Shown here piece by piece: positions 31,601-40,790 of a DNA stretch of 64,000 nt (the stretch's first letter is position 1; each line of letters opens with the position of its first letter). The position numbers were made by a program, and so were the translations under genes. The notes beneath the pieces were generated by a model. It saw only the letters and a program-made list of their open reading frames with translations. It did no database searches and had not been told where the DNA came from. This DNA comes from Mesostigma viride (taxonomy: Eukaryota; Streptophyta; Mesostigmatophyceae; Mesostigmatales; Mesostigmataceae): assembly GCA_009746045.1 (NCBI GenBank), contig RPFO01000175.1, forward strand, positions 5,665,414-5,729,413. The letters are read 5' to 3'.

Positions 31601-34600
31601 ATGACACAGCTGGGACTTGTTGCATGCAAGCAGCAAACCAAACGCAAGAAGCAGACAAGAAGCCAGCCACTTCGCTGCAACTTGTGATGTCGAAAGCGTA
31701 CAAATCCACGGTAGCAGACCTCACTGGAGGAAGCAAGCCGGGTGAATCCTTCACAAGTGGGCAACAACCGACTACATGCACTTCACAAGTGGGCGACAAC
31801 CGACTACGTGCACTTCACAAGTTGGCGACAACCGACTACATGCACTTCACAAGTGGGCGACAACCGACTACATGCACTTCACAAGTGGGCGACAACCGAC
31901 TACATGCACTTCACAAGTGGGCGACAACCGACTACGTGCACTTCACAAGTGGGCGACAACCGACTACATGCACTTCACAAGTGCGCGACAACCGACTACA
32001 GAGTACAAGCCACATCACCGCTCCCATCAGCCCGCCAAGCGTGGCCAATCCACTGGCTGCGTGCCAAGCTGAGGTATTACACATGCTCATTGACGCTGCA
32101 TGCTATTTGACGCCCTCTATCTCCCTGACAGTGCCACTAGTGTACGCTGCCTATGCGCATGCCTTGGTGGCTTCGGAGCATGCCACGCTACCATCCACGG
32201 AGCCAGGGCCCCTGGTCGCCCACCTGGGAACCGCTCCGTCGTCACCCGGGCATCAAGCATCAGGTTGCGGAAGTCATCCTGTGGCCAAAAGCGTGTGTAG
32301 ACGATAGTGCGTGGAGTGGTGTCCACGCAAGTGGCACAGGAAGACGCACGACAGGCATGCAGAATAGGCTGAGGTAAGCCCGCAAGGTGAGGCAAAATCA
32401 ACCAAAGGGGGGAAACTCACCATGTCAATAGCAACGACCTGTCTATGGCAATAAGATGCCTATGACACGTTACTACTTGCTTCTGTGTCCCCTTACCAGA
32501 TCAATAAGCCGAATTGGCCGCCCCCTTGCCCCATTGCCATGTTCATGATTGTTATAGTCCTTTATAATTGCTTGGAACACGCGCTTCTTCCTCCGGGCGA
32601 TTAGTAATGTTCGCTGTCATAAGCTCACTCACGGGGCTCTCCATGTACGATTACGTGTTCTCAAATATGAAAGACTGGGCCCTTGCCACCTTACCAGGTT
32701 CATGATGTCATAGTCCTTGCCACCTTACCAGGTTCATGATGTCATAGTCCTTGCCACCTTACCAGGTTCATGATGTCATAGTCCTTGCCACGTTACCAGG
32801 TTCATGATGTCATAGTCCTGATTACGTGTTCTCAAATATGAAAGACTGGGCCCTTGCCACCTTACCAGGTTCATGATGTCATAGTCCTTGCCACGTTACC
32901 AGGTTCATGATGTCATAGTCCTTGCCACCTTACCAGGTTCATGATGTCATAGTCCTTGCCACCTTACCAGGTTCATGATGTCATAGTCCTTGCCACCTTA
33001 CCAGGTTCATGATGTCATAGTCCTTGCCACCTTACCAGGTTCATGATGTCATAGTCCTTGCCACCTTACCAGGTTCATGATGTCATAGTCCTTGGGATGC
33101 TTTTTATTACGTGTTCTCAAATATGAAAGACTGGGCCCTTGCCACCTTACCAGGTTCATGATGTCATAGTCCTTGCCACGTTACCAGGTTCATGATGTCA
33201 TAGTCCTTGCCACCTTACCAGGTTCATGATGTCATAGTCCTTGCCACGTTACCAGGTTCATGATGTCATAGTCCTTGGGATGCTTTTTATTACGTGTTCT
33301 CAAATATGAAAGACTGGGCCCTTGCCACGTTACCAGGTTCATGATGTCATAGTCCTTGCCACCTTACCAGGTTCATGATGTCATAGTCCTTGCCACCTTA
33401 CCAGGTTCATGATGTCATAGTCCTTGCCACCTTACCAGGTTCATGATGTCATAGTCCTTGCCACCTTACCAGGTTCATGATGTCATAGTCCTTGCCACCT
33501 TACCAGGTTCATGATGTCATAGTCCTGATTACGTGTTCTCAAATATGAAAGACTGGGCCCTTGCCACCTTACCAGGTTCATGATGTCATAGTCCTGATTA
33601 CGTGTTCTCAAATATGAAAGACTGGGCCCTTGCCACCTTACCAGGTTCATGATGTCATAGTCCTTGCCACCTCACCAGGTTCATGATGTCATAGTCCTTG
33701 CCACCTTACCAGGTTCATGATGTCATAGTCCTTGCCACCTCACCAGGTTCATGATGTCATAGTCCTTGCCACCTTACCAGGTTCATGATGTCATAGTCCT
33801 TGCCACCTTACCAGGTTCATGATGTCATAGTCCTTGCCACGTTACCAGGTTCATGATGTCATAGTCCTTGCCACCTTACCAGGTTCATGATGTCATAGTC
33901 CTTGCCACGTTACCAGGTTCATGATGTCATAGTCCTTGCCACCTTACCAGGTTCATGATGTCATAGTCCTTGCCACGTTACCAGGTTCATGATGTCATAG
34001 TCCTTGCCACGTTACCAGGTTCATGATGTCATAGTCCTTGGGATGCTTTCCCGCCCGCCGCTCGTAGTACTGGAACAGCCCTTGCAGCGCACCTGAGGGA
34101 AGGGAGGCGAAGGAGTGGGGGGGGGGCGAACCACCAGTGCAATACAGTAAATCACGATTGCACAGACCACGTGCACCAAGAACAGGAGGGAGCCGATCCA
34201 CGTGCAGTACTGGAACAGCGCTTGCAGCGCACCTGAGGGGGAGGAGGGGGGGGGGAAGAAGACATTGTCCATAACGATAAAAAAAGCTGGGTCATACAAC
34301 CCGTTGCAACTAAAGAAACAGTATTTTCCCTCACCGGCATGCTCATCAGATCAAAGAGACAGGGATTCACACAGCTTCCCAGACCCCCTCACCGGCGTGC
34401 TCGGCAGATCAAACAGGACGGAATTCACACATCTCACTGCCCCCCCTCACCAGCCTGTTCGGCGAGCACACCCACATCACAGGAGAGAGATTTATAACTG
34501 CAAGCTCTCCCCTCACCAGAACGCTCCCCAATACCGCGGAGCACACCCATACCGACATGCTCCACCCCTCCTCCTTTCACCCCCCCCTCACCGGCGTGCT

Positions 34601-37600
34601 CCGCCAGCACGGTCTTCACGCTGGCGAGCGCCTCCTCCATGGCGATCGCACTGTTGCTGGGCACCTGCTCGCCCAGCAGCTTGTCCACGCCGTAGTGGCG
34701 CAGATCTGGGTGCATGCGAGGGGACGAGACGAGATGAAATGAGAAGTAAAACGAGATGAAATGAGAAGTAAAACGAGATGAAATGAGAAGTAAACCGATG
34801 TACATGAGTTTGTGCGCGCACGTGTGTGATGGGGCCACGAGCTGGCATGCAAAAAAGTCCCTGTAGCAGCGCGGGTCCGAAGAAAATAACGAGTGGCAGG
34901 GAAGAGAGACGCGAACAAGTGGCAGGGAAGAGAGACACAAACAAGTGGGAGGGAAGAGAGACGCAAACAAGTGGGAGGGAAGAGAGACGCAAACAAGAGG
35001 GAGGGAAGAGAGACACAAACAAGTGGGAGGGAAGAGAGACGCAAACAAGTGGGAGGGAAGAGAGACACAAACAAGTGGGAGGGAAGAGAGGCGCAAACAA
35101 GTGGCAGGGACGAGAGACGCAAACAAGTGGGAGGGACGAGAGACGCAAACAAGTGGGAGGGAAGAGAGACGCAAACAAGTGGGAGGGAAGAGAGACGCGA
35201 ACAAGTGGGAGGGAAGAGAGGCGCAAACAAGTGGCAGGGACGAGAGACGCAAACAAGAGGGAGGGACGAGAGACGCAAACAAGTGGGAGGGAAGAGAGAC
35301 ACAAACAAGAGGGAGGGAAGAGAGACGCAAACAAGAGGGAGGGAAGAGAGACGCAAACAAGTGGGAGGGAAGAGAGACGCAAACAAGTGGGAGGGAAGAG
35401 AGACACAAACAAGAGGGAGGGAAGAGAGACGCAAACAAGAGGGAGGGAAGAGAGACACAAACAAGAGGGAGGGAAGAGAGACGCAAACAAGAGGGAGGGA
35501 AGAGAGACGCAAACAAGTGGGAGGGAAGAGAGACGCAAACAAGTGGGAGGGAAGAGAGACACAAACAAGAGGGAGGGAAGAGAGACGCAAACAAGAGGGA
35601 GGGAAGAGAGACACAAACAAGAGGGAGGGAAGAGAGACACAAACAAGTGGCAGGGACGAGAGACGCAAACAAGTGGGAGGGAAGAGAGACACAAACAAGT
35701 GGCAGGGACGAGAGACGCAAACAAGAGGGAGGGAAGAGAGACGCAAACAAGAGGGAGGGACGAGAGACGCAAACAAGAGGGAGGGACGAGAGACACAAAC
35801 AAGAGGGAGGGAAGAGAGACGCAAACAAGTGGGAGGGAAGAGAGACACAAACAAGTGGGAGGGAAGAGAGACGCGAACAAGTGGGAGGGAAGAGAGGCGC
35901 AAACAAGTGGCAGGGACGAGAGACGCAAACAAGTGGGAGGGACGAGAGACACAAACAAGTGGGAGGGAAGAGAGACACAAACAAGAGGGAGGGAAGAGAG
36001 ACGCAAACAAGTGGGAGGGAAGAGAGACGCAAACAAGAGGGAGGGAAGAGAGACGCAAACAAGAGGGAGGGAAGAGAGACGCAAACAAGTGGGAGGGAAG
36101 AGAGACGCAAACAAGTGGGAGGGACGAGAGACGCAAACAAGAGGGAGGGAAGAGAGACGCAAACAAGAGGGAGGGAAGAGAGACACAAACAAGAGGGAGG
36201 GAAGAGAGACGCAAAAAAGTGGCAGGGAAGAGAGACACAAACAAGAGGGAGGGAAGAGAGACACAAACAAGTGGGAGGGAAGAGAGACGCAAACAAAAAA
36301 AGAGAGACATAGCGGCACTAGTCTGGGGGGGGAATGGGGAGAGTTGGGAGTGGAACAGAGGGGGGGAGAGAAAAGACAGAGGCAGGTGGTGAGAACTGTC
36401 AAGCGCCGGGATTAGACGGCAAAGATTTGGCAAAGATTCGTCAAAGATTCGACAAAGAGTCAAAGATTCTATGTAGGCAGCAGAGCGCCCGGCCAACATA
36501 CAATCTCTCCATTCATCTCTCCATTCAAGCTTGCCCATGTGCCCTCCAGTGTCCTACCGCTGACGCTTGCGGATCAAGCCGCAGCTCGCAGCTCAAGGAT
36601 TCGACAAAAGGCTTCTGGAAAGGCCCTTAAAGGAAAAACGGCAGCTCGAGAAACTGGGCAGCTTAATCACAGTCGGTGCCTGGTCACACGAATGCTTGAT
36701 AACAACCTAAATCTGCCAGGAAAACAAACATGAAAGAAACTGGCTCTAGATCAGGCTAATCCTCACGAGCCTTAATGGCTTCTTCCACCCAGCGCACGGC
36801 CTGGGTTGGTACACAGAGATTCCTTCAATGCGACGTCCCTCAAACTCACATGGAACCTCCCAATGCGACATCCCTAAACTCAAATTGAACCTTGACCATA
36901 GGCATGCGATGCGAGAAAGATTGAGAAGGCCCTGAAATTCAACCACAAGCACCCACTATACTACACAAGCAACCAACCTAGAAGACCATGTTCAGACGTA
37001 GGCTGCTTTGTAAGCATGTTAACCGTGAACAACAGCCCGTTTTGGCTTGGAATAGGCACGATGATGTAAGGATGCAAAACGTCAGCTTTGAACTCAATTC
37101 TGTTCCCCCCACTGAAAATGAGTATAGGAGGGAAGTTAAAAAACTACTCGACCTTCCAGTTCCAGCATCTTGCCATGTTGTGCTCAGTTTTGAACTACTT
37201 GCAACACCACGCACCCAGCGATGCCACGAGGTCGCCCGACTTGTCCTCCTGCCCCATGTTGGCGCCCCACAGGAAGCGGGGGGTGGCGGGCCGCCCCTCC
37301 CAGCGCGCCGTGAAGGCCTCTGGGCCCGCTGCACGCCCGTGGCCAGCAGTAATGTACAACGCAACATTCAAGAGGTAAAGCGTAAGCATGAGGTAGCATG
37401 GCCCGCTCCACACCGACGACCACGAAACGACAAGAAAAAAAATCCAAGAAGAGGAAGTGGGGACAGCATCTCATGGGCAGGCCCTTGGATGAACACAGAG
37501 ATCAGTTTGGCGACAGGAATACGCCAAAAACAGATAGATCTATTGATGGATTAAAATAGCACGTAGATTGCGTCGAGGAACAGACGCACAAGATTGGTCG

Positions 37601-38463
37601 CAAGAAGCGGGTCGTTAGGGTGTTATGAGATTCTTGGGAATGCGAAAAGAATGGTGGAGGAACAGGTGGGGGGGGGTAGAGGGAAAGGGGGCGAATGACC
37701 GCACTCACTTCCATACTCCACGAACACTTCATCGCCGTCGTCAAACACCTCTGACAGCACCGTGTCCACATCCTGCACTGAGCCGTCCTGTTCACAAATA
37801 GACCGGGGCGGGATGACCATAGTCGCGAGAGCGGTATTAGCGAGCGGAAAAAGCAATACGCCGACGAGCACTTGTCCACTCCTATAAATACTTGCAACCC
37901 GAGTACGCGTGTGTTTAGGGTTTAGGGTTTAGGGTTTAGGGCTTAGGGTGCAGGGTTTAGGGTGTAGGGTTTAGGGGTTGGGGGTTGGGGTTTAGGATTT
38001 AGGCTTTAGGGCGTAGGGTTTAGGGTTTAGGGTTTAGGACTTAGAACGTGTTGGGAAGTACTCGACTTTCCCCTAAGTGATAAAGCTTCATCCTTGTTAA
38101 TTCTTAGAAGCTAAAAAGTCCATTTGGCAGGGGTTCACAACAGTGGAGACCTTTCGCCGATGTAGATTGTCTACCACGGGGGCGAGATTTTTCCTTGTTT
38201 CTTCCTTGCATGTGGACCGCTACCCACGTCAAGTGCATGTGCTGCTCTCCGCAACCACCTTCTTTTGGTTTCTCAGCCCATCCCTTTACTGCGGACAGCA
38301 CCTATGTTGTGCACCTACGTTGTGCTCCGTTACCCATGATGGCATCCTTATACGTGCCCTTTCTCACCGCTGTCAGCACGGCTTGAGGCACGTAGAGTCC
38401 CATCACATCGCCTGCAGTAGAGATGGCCATCAGGCGCAAGTGTGAGGAGAGAAAGGGGGAGGG

Positions 38464-38498
<35 letters not shown>

Positions 38499-40652
38499 GA
38501 GGAGGAGGAGGAGGAGGAGGAGGAGGAGGAGGAGGAGGAGGAGGAGGAGGAGGAGGAGGAGGAGGAGGAGGAGGAGGAGGAGGAGGAGGAGGAGGAGGAG
38601 GAGGAGGAGGAGGAGGAGGAGGAGGAGGAGGAGGAGGAGGAGGAGGAGAGGAGGAGGAGGAGGAGGAGGAGGAGGAGGAGGAGGAGGAGGAGGAGGAGGA
38701 GGAGGAGGAGGAGGAGGAGGAGGAGGAGGAGGAGGAGGAGGAGGAGGAGGAGGAGGAGGAGGAGGAGGAGGAGGAGGAGGAGGAGGAGGAGGAGGAGGAG
38801 GAGGAGGGAGGGGGGGGGGGGAGGGGTGCATGGACACAGGCATACCACCAGGGGCAATAGGCACAGGCAGCGATGACACAGGATTAGCATGAGCATTCTA
38901 CAGGACTCAGTGTTCAGCCCATTTCCTGCCAATCCTCTTGCAAAATAAGAGTCGGTCATGGCGCAGGCCTAGTGCAGCTCACGACTCCATGGAGGCGAAG
39001 GTGTGCCATCGCACACCAGGATGTGCCATAAAAAGCCCCCATCCTTAAAAGAACCGTTCATAGTGACGAAAGCGAATATCTACTGTCTCCATCTAGCCTA
39101 TATTTATCCTATATCTAGCCTACATCTAGCCTATATCTAGCCTATATCTACTGCCGCACACCAACCTTCCCTGCCTTAGAAGTCAATACGATTGGTCTAT
39201 GGGCAGCAACCAATGGGCTTCATAGGAAGGTTCTATGGCCAGCAAAGTAGGGCCTGGGGGCGCATCTACTGCAGGAAGGGAGGACCTGGGGATATCCCTA
39301 GAAAGTAACGGCGTTGAGAGATGATATTGACAAGAGACAATAAACAATCAGCCATCGTAGGGCATTGATAGGACATGACCATCCATCGACTCACGCTCAC
39401 TCACCTTGCGAGTTAGTGGTGGGTCAACAATGCCAAAGGCTGCATGCCCACAGCCATGCCAACGAGCACGTGGACCGTCCGTGCCAGACACTCGTGTGGG
39501 CCCATGCTGCCACAGCACGCTCCTGGGCCACGTGTCAGCATGCAATGACCAGGCCGGTGCCTGACTCCTTATCTTCTCAATTATCCTGCTCCTTGATCAA
39601 CCACCACTGAGGAGTCCCATCTGTTACCCTCCTTTGATGTTCATCGAGCCCCGTTACCCCCCCAACGCGGGCGCGCGAGCGATGCATGGATGGAAGCGTA
39701 TTTTTGAGCAGGTCGTTCACAGCAGGGTCCGCCCCAAACGTAAGTGTGCGGTGCATGCACTGTCGACGCCATCCTGCAGTGGCTGTGTGTGCTAACCTAC
39801 ACGGGCTCTGTATGCAGAGGAACAATGACTATCGATGCCGTCATAGCGGTGGAGCATTGGTTGTCGATGCCATCCTACATCGGTTGTTGATGCCGTTCTA
39901 CATTGGTTGTCGATGCCATCCTACATTATACTAGCACTTCACACATACATGATGCCATCCTGCATTATACTAGCAGTTCACACATACATGATGCCATCCT
40001 ACATTATACTAGCAGTTCATATCTATTGGAGACGCATATATTGGCGACTTCTATATGGGTGGTTCACGCTCTGGTACCTCGGTAGTTCATATCTATTGGA
40101 GACGCATATATTGGCGACTTCTATATGGGTGGTTCACGCTCTGGTACCGCGGTAGTTCATATCTATTGGAGACGCATATATTGGCGACTTCTATATGGGA
40201 GGTTCACGCTCTGGTACCTCGGTAGTAGGACTAGCAGTTCATATCTATTGGAGACGCATATATTGGCGACTTCTATATGCGTGGTTCACGCTCTGGTACC
40301 TCGGCAGTTCATATCTATTGGAGACACATATATTGGCGACTTCTATATGGGAGGTTCACGCTCTGGTACCTCGGTAGTAGGACTAGCAGTTCATATCTAT
40401 TGGAGACGCATATATTGGCGACTTCTATATGGGAGGTTCACGCTCTGGTACCTCGGTAGTTCATATCTATTGGAGACGCATATATTGGCAACTTCTATCT
40501 ATATGGGTGGTTCACGCTCTGGTACCTCGGTAGTAGGACAGGCGCGCGCAGGCCACGTAGGCCAGCCACCGCAGGATCTGGTCGCCAGCACCGCACTGGA
40601 TGGGCACCTGCTGCTCCACCACCCCGCCGCCGCCCTCGCGCTGGAGATTCAC
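22670..40652 (-). CDS. Long multi-exon gene, EF-hand-like/flagellar-type protein of unknown family (5' end not found)
   Basis: Exons in transcript order: A 40652-40526, B 38411-38368, C 37787-37709, D 37328-37215, E 34705-34592, F 34092-34016, G 32278-32224, H 31282-31221, I 30667-30611, J 30284-30237, K 27396-27298, L 25914-25788 (or to 25751/25711), probable M 25604-25568, N 25254-25177, O 24140-24078, P 22807-22670 (TAG). Every junction A-L and N-P is GT-AG and phase-consistent, strong proof of one gene; L/M/N is unsettled. Product: a compact N-terminal domain (IQCGAGDQILRWLAYVA, VLSEVFDDGDEVFVEYG), perhaps ubiquitin/doublecortin-like; then LRHYGVDKLLGEQVPS; then helical modules (LQGLFQYYERR, DDFRNLMLDARVTTERFP, LLQLHEFFVACIQLGLENAG, LQALVTECLYPHL; later LDCNAFEKLLLALSYHLH) that recall degenerate EF-hand proteins of algal flagella. 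Family is inference only. Almost every intron carries a satellite array. Confidence 0.8.
23470..23945. repeat. 54-bp tandem repeat in the last intron of the long gene
   Basis: Nearly nine units containing TTTAGATATTGTGCGAACTA then CTGTGCTATCAAGACCC and TTATTCACTTTGTAG. Two units have GCAAACTTCTTGTGC, adding one base. The unit length is a multiple of three, giving an 18-residue periodic frame on each strand that is not coding. Lies between exons O and P. Confidence 0.92.
24335..24712. repeat. 41/42-bp tandem repeat with a retroelement tail inserted
   Basis: About eight units of CAGTCAAACCAAGAGGGGG, ACCCTTTATTACAACTGACC, with CTA or ACC at the end. The seventh unit is interrupted at about 24600-24655. 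Lies in the intron between exons N and O of the long gene. Confidence 0.9.
24601..24655 (+). mobile_element. About 50-bp retrotransposed 3' end (hairpin plus TTTAA tail)
   Basis: CTACACGATTTCCCAACGG, AGTAATGTTATAA and (TTTAA)n, the same signature as at 4109-4157, sits inside the tandem array. The flanking ATAC/ATAC and ACAGTCAA/ACAGTTAA could be the target duplication, but the array repeat itself makes the exact length uncertain. Confidence 0.75.
25084..25130. repeat. GGGC-rich short repeat downstream of exon N
   Basis: Several (GGGC)n repeats (CGGGCGGGCGGGCGG) in the intron after exon N, C-rich in the transcript sense. Confidence 0.7.
25701..25800 (-). repeat. Three alternative copies of exon L end and donor
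   Basis: On the minus strand the exon L end GAGGCAA|GTACTG (donor 25786-25787) is followed by GTGAATAG|GTACTG (25749-25750) and CGGAGGCAG|GTACTG (25709-25710). All stay open in the exon L frame, so use of the second or third donor would lengthen exon L by 37 or 77 nt and change the exit phase to 2 or 0. The phase-0 form would join exon N directly; the phase-2 form fits exon M. Confidence 0.7.
26815..27297 (-). repeat. 34-bp minisatellite grown from the exon K end and donor
   Basis: Exon K ends AAGACGATG|GTACGT (donor 27296-27297). Next to it come CAAAGACCATG|GTACGT (27253), CAAGGCCATG|GTATCT (27214) and CAAGACGATG|GTACCT (27195), then CAAGGCCATGATACGTG and about ten 34-bp units with GGCCATAGGTCATACGG and TATCATACGATATGATA. 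The gradient from exon-like copies to homogeneous units suggests the array arose from the exon edge. Confidence 0.8.
27437..27473. repeat. (GT)n and poly-G run upstream of exon K acceptor
   Basis: CA/poly-C in the transcript sense, within 80 nt of the exon K acceptor; a polypyrimidine-tract expansion. Confidence 0.85.
28656..30136. repeat. 1.5-kb array of GGGGCGA/GGGGAGA heptamers
   Basis: About 210 heptamer units, GGGGCGA with blocks of GGGGAGA at 29343-29385, 29460-29735 and 30028-30135, plus rare GACGGGC variants. Purine-rich on the plus strand, so C/T-rich in the transcript of the long gene (intron J-K). ORFs of about 500 residues on both strands are repeat artefacts. Confidence 0.95.
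31385..31405 (-). repeat. Duplicate of exon H acceptor and first codons
   Basis: On the minus strand ACATGGTGCAG|CGAGCGTGC repeats the real acceptor GACACGGTGCAG|CGAGCGTGC at about 31276-31295, about 110 bp upstream in transcript order, so intron G-H has two near-identical 3' splice sites. Confidence 0.7.
31755..32003. repeat. 32-bp tandem repeat in intron G-H
   Basis: Eight units of CTTCACAAGTGGGCGACAAC then CGACTACATGCA, with A/G and G/C substitutions. Derivation from an exon edge is not evident. Confidence 0.9.
32680..34015 (-). repeat. 34-bp minisatellite made of the exon F end and its 5' splice site
   Basis: On the minus strand exon F ends GGACTATGACATCATGAACC, TG|GTAACGTGGCAAG. The array repeats ACTATGACATCATGAACCTG followed by GTAAGGTGGCAAGG (or GTAACG) some 35 times, so each unit carries eight exon codons (K)DYDIMNL and a consensus-like donor. 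A 30-bp variant with GGGCCCAGTCTTTCATATT and TGAGAACACGTAAT is inserted every few units, giving higher-order structure (32820, 33110, 33290, 33530, 33600). Confidence 0.92.
34205..34250 (-). repeat. Duplicate of exon F acceptor and first codons
   Basis: Minus strand CCCCTCAG|GTGCGCTGCAA, GCGCTGTTCCAGTACTG repeats the exon F start (CCCTCAG|GTGCGCTGCAAGGG at 34092-34070) about 142 bp upstream in the intron. After 30 exon-like bases it diverges (TGCACGTGG instead of CTACGAGCGG). Confidence 0.85.
34325..34530 (-). repeat. Four tandem copies of the exon E end and donor
   Basis: Exon E ends GCGGAGCACGCCG|GTGAGG (donor 34590-34591). Copies with GAGCGTTCTG|GTGAGG (34515), GAACAGGCTG|GTGAGG (34449), GAGCACGCCG|GTGAGG (34391) and GAGCATGCCG|GTGAGG (34333) follow at 58-75-bp intervals. 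All keep a near-consensus donor although the exon part has diverged. Confidence 0.85.
34890..36300. repeat. 1.4-kb array of a 26-bp unit
   Basis: About 54 units of CAAACAAGTGGGAGGGAAG then AGAGACG, with G/C, T/A and A/C variants. Homopurine-rich on the plus strand (polypyrimidine in the transcript of the long gene), in the intron upstream of exon E. Open in all frames on both strands for 450-640 codons; these are artefacts of the repeat. Confidence 0.95.
37914..38045. repeat. Interstitial telomere-like TTTAGGG repeats
   Basis: About 18 units of TTTAGGG with decayed variants (GCTTAGGG, GTGCAGGG, GGGTTGGGG, GCGTAGGG). TTTAGGG is the plant-type telomere unit also found in many green algae. It lies between exons B (38.4 kb) and C (37.75 kb) of the long gene, so it is not a chromosome end. 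Confidence 0.9.
38474..38807. repeat. (GGA)n trinucleotide array
   Basis: More than 100 GGA units with one missing base near 38648, flanked by G runs. (TCC)n in the transcript sense, ending about 60 nt upstream of the exon B acceptor. Poly-Gly/Glu/Arg and Pro/Leu/Ser ORFs here are artefacts. Confidence 0.97.
40013..40525 (-). repeat. 70/82-bp tandem repeat containing the exon A end and donor
   Basis: Exon A ends TCCTACTACCGAG|GTACCAGAG. Seven units on the minus strand begin TACCGAG|GTACCAGAGCGTG and continue AACCACCCATATAGAAGTCG to CTCCAATAGATATGAAC; the 82-bp variants include GTCCTACTACCGAG, i.e. more of the exon. Every unit therefore has the Tyr-Arg codons and the donor. Confidence 0.9.
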
Positions 40653-40709
40653 CTGCGGCGTGGCCGGCAGGGGGGGCGCATGCGGCAAGCCAGAGAGGTA
40701 CACGAGGTA

Positions 40710-40712
<3 letters not shown>

Positions 40713-40789
<77 letters not shown>
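40713..40789. repeat. (GA)n microsatellite next to the exon A acceptor
   Basis: About 38 GA units; (CT)n in the transcript sense, 60 nt upstream of the exon A acceptor at 40653-40654. Confidence 0.97.

Positions 40790-40790
<1 letters not shown>

Noticed and set aside
34434-36538. Six overlapping ORFs of 450-640 codons
   Set aside because: Caused by the 26-bp repeat, which has no stop in any frame; the array lies in an intron of the long gene. Only the exon E segment (34592-34705) is coding.
37914-38045. Chromosome end (telomere)
   Set aside because: Only about 18 degenerate units, with phase-linked exons of one gene on both sides.
38348-38959. Poly-Gly, poly-Glu, poly-Arg, poly-Leu and poly-Ser ORFs
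   Set aside because: Simple (GGA)n trinucleotide array read in different frames.
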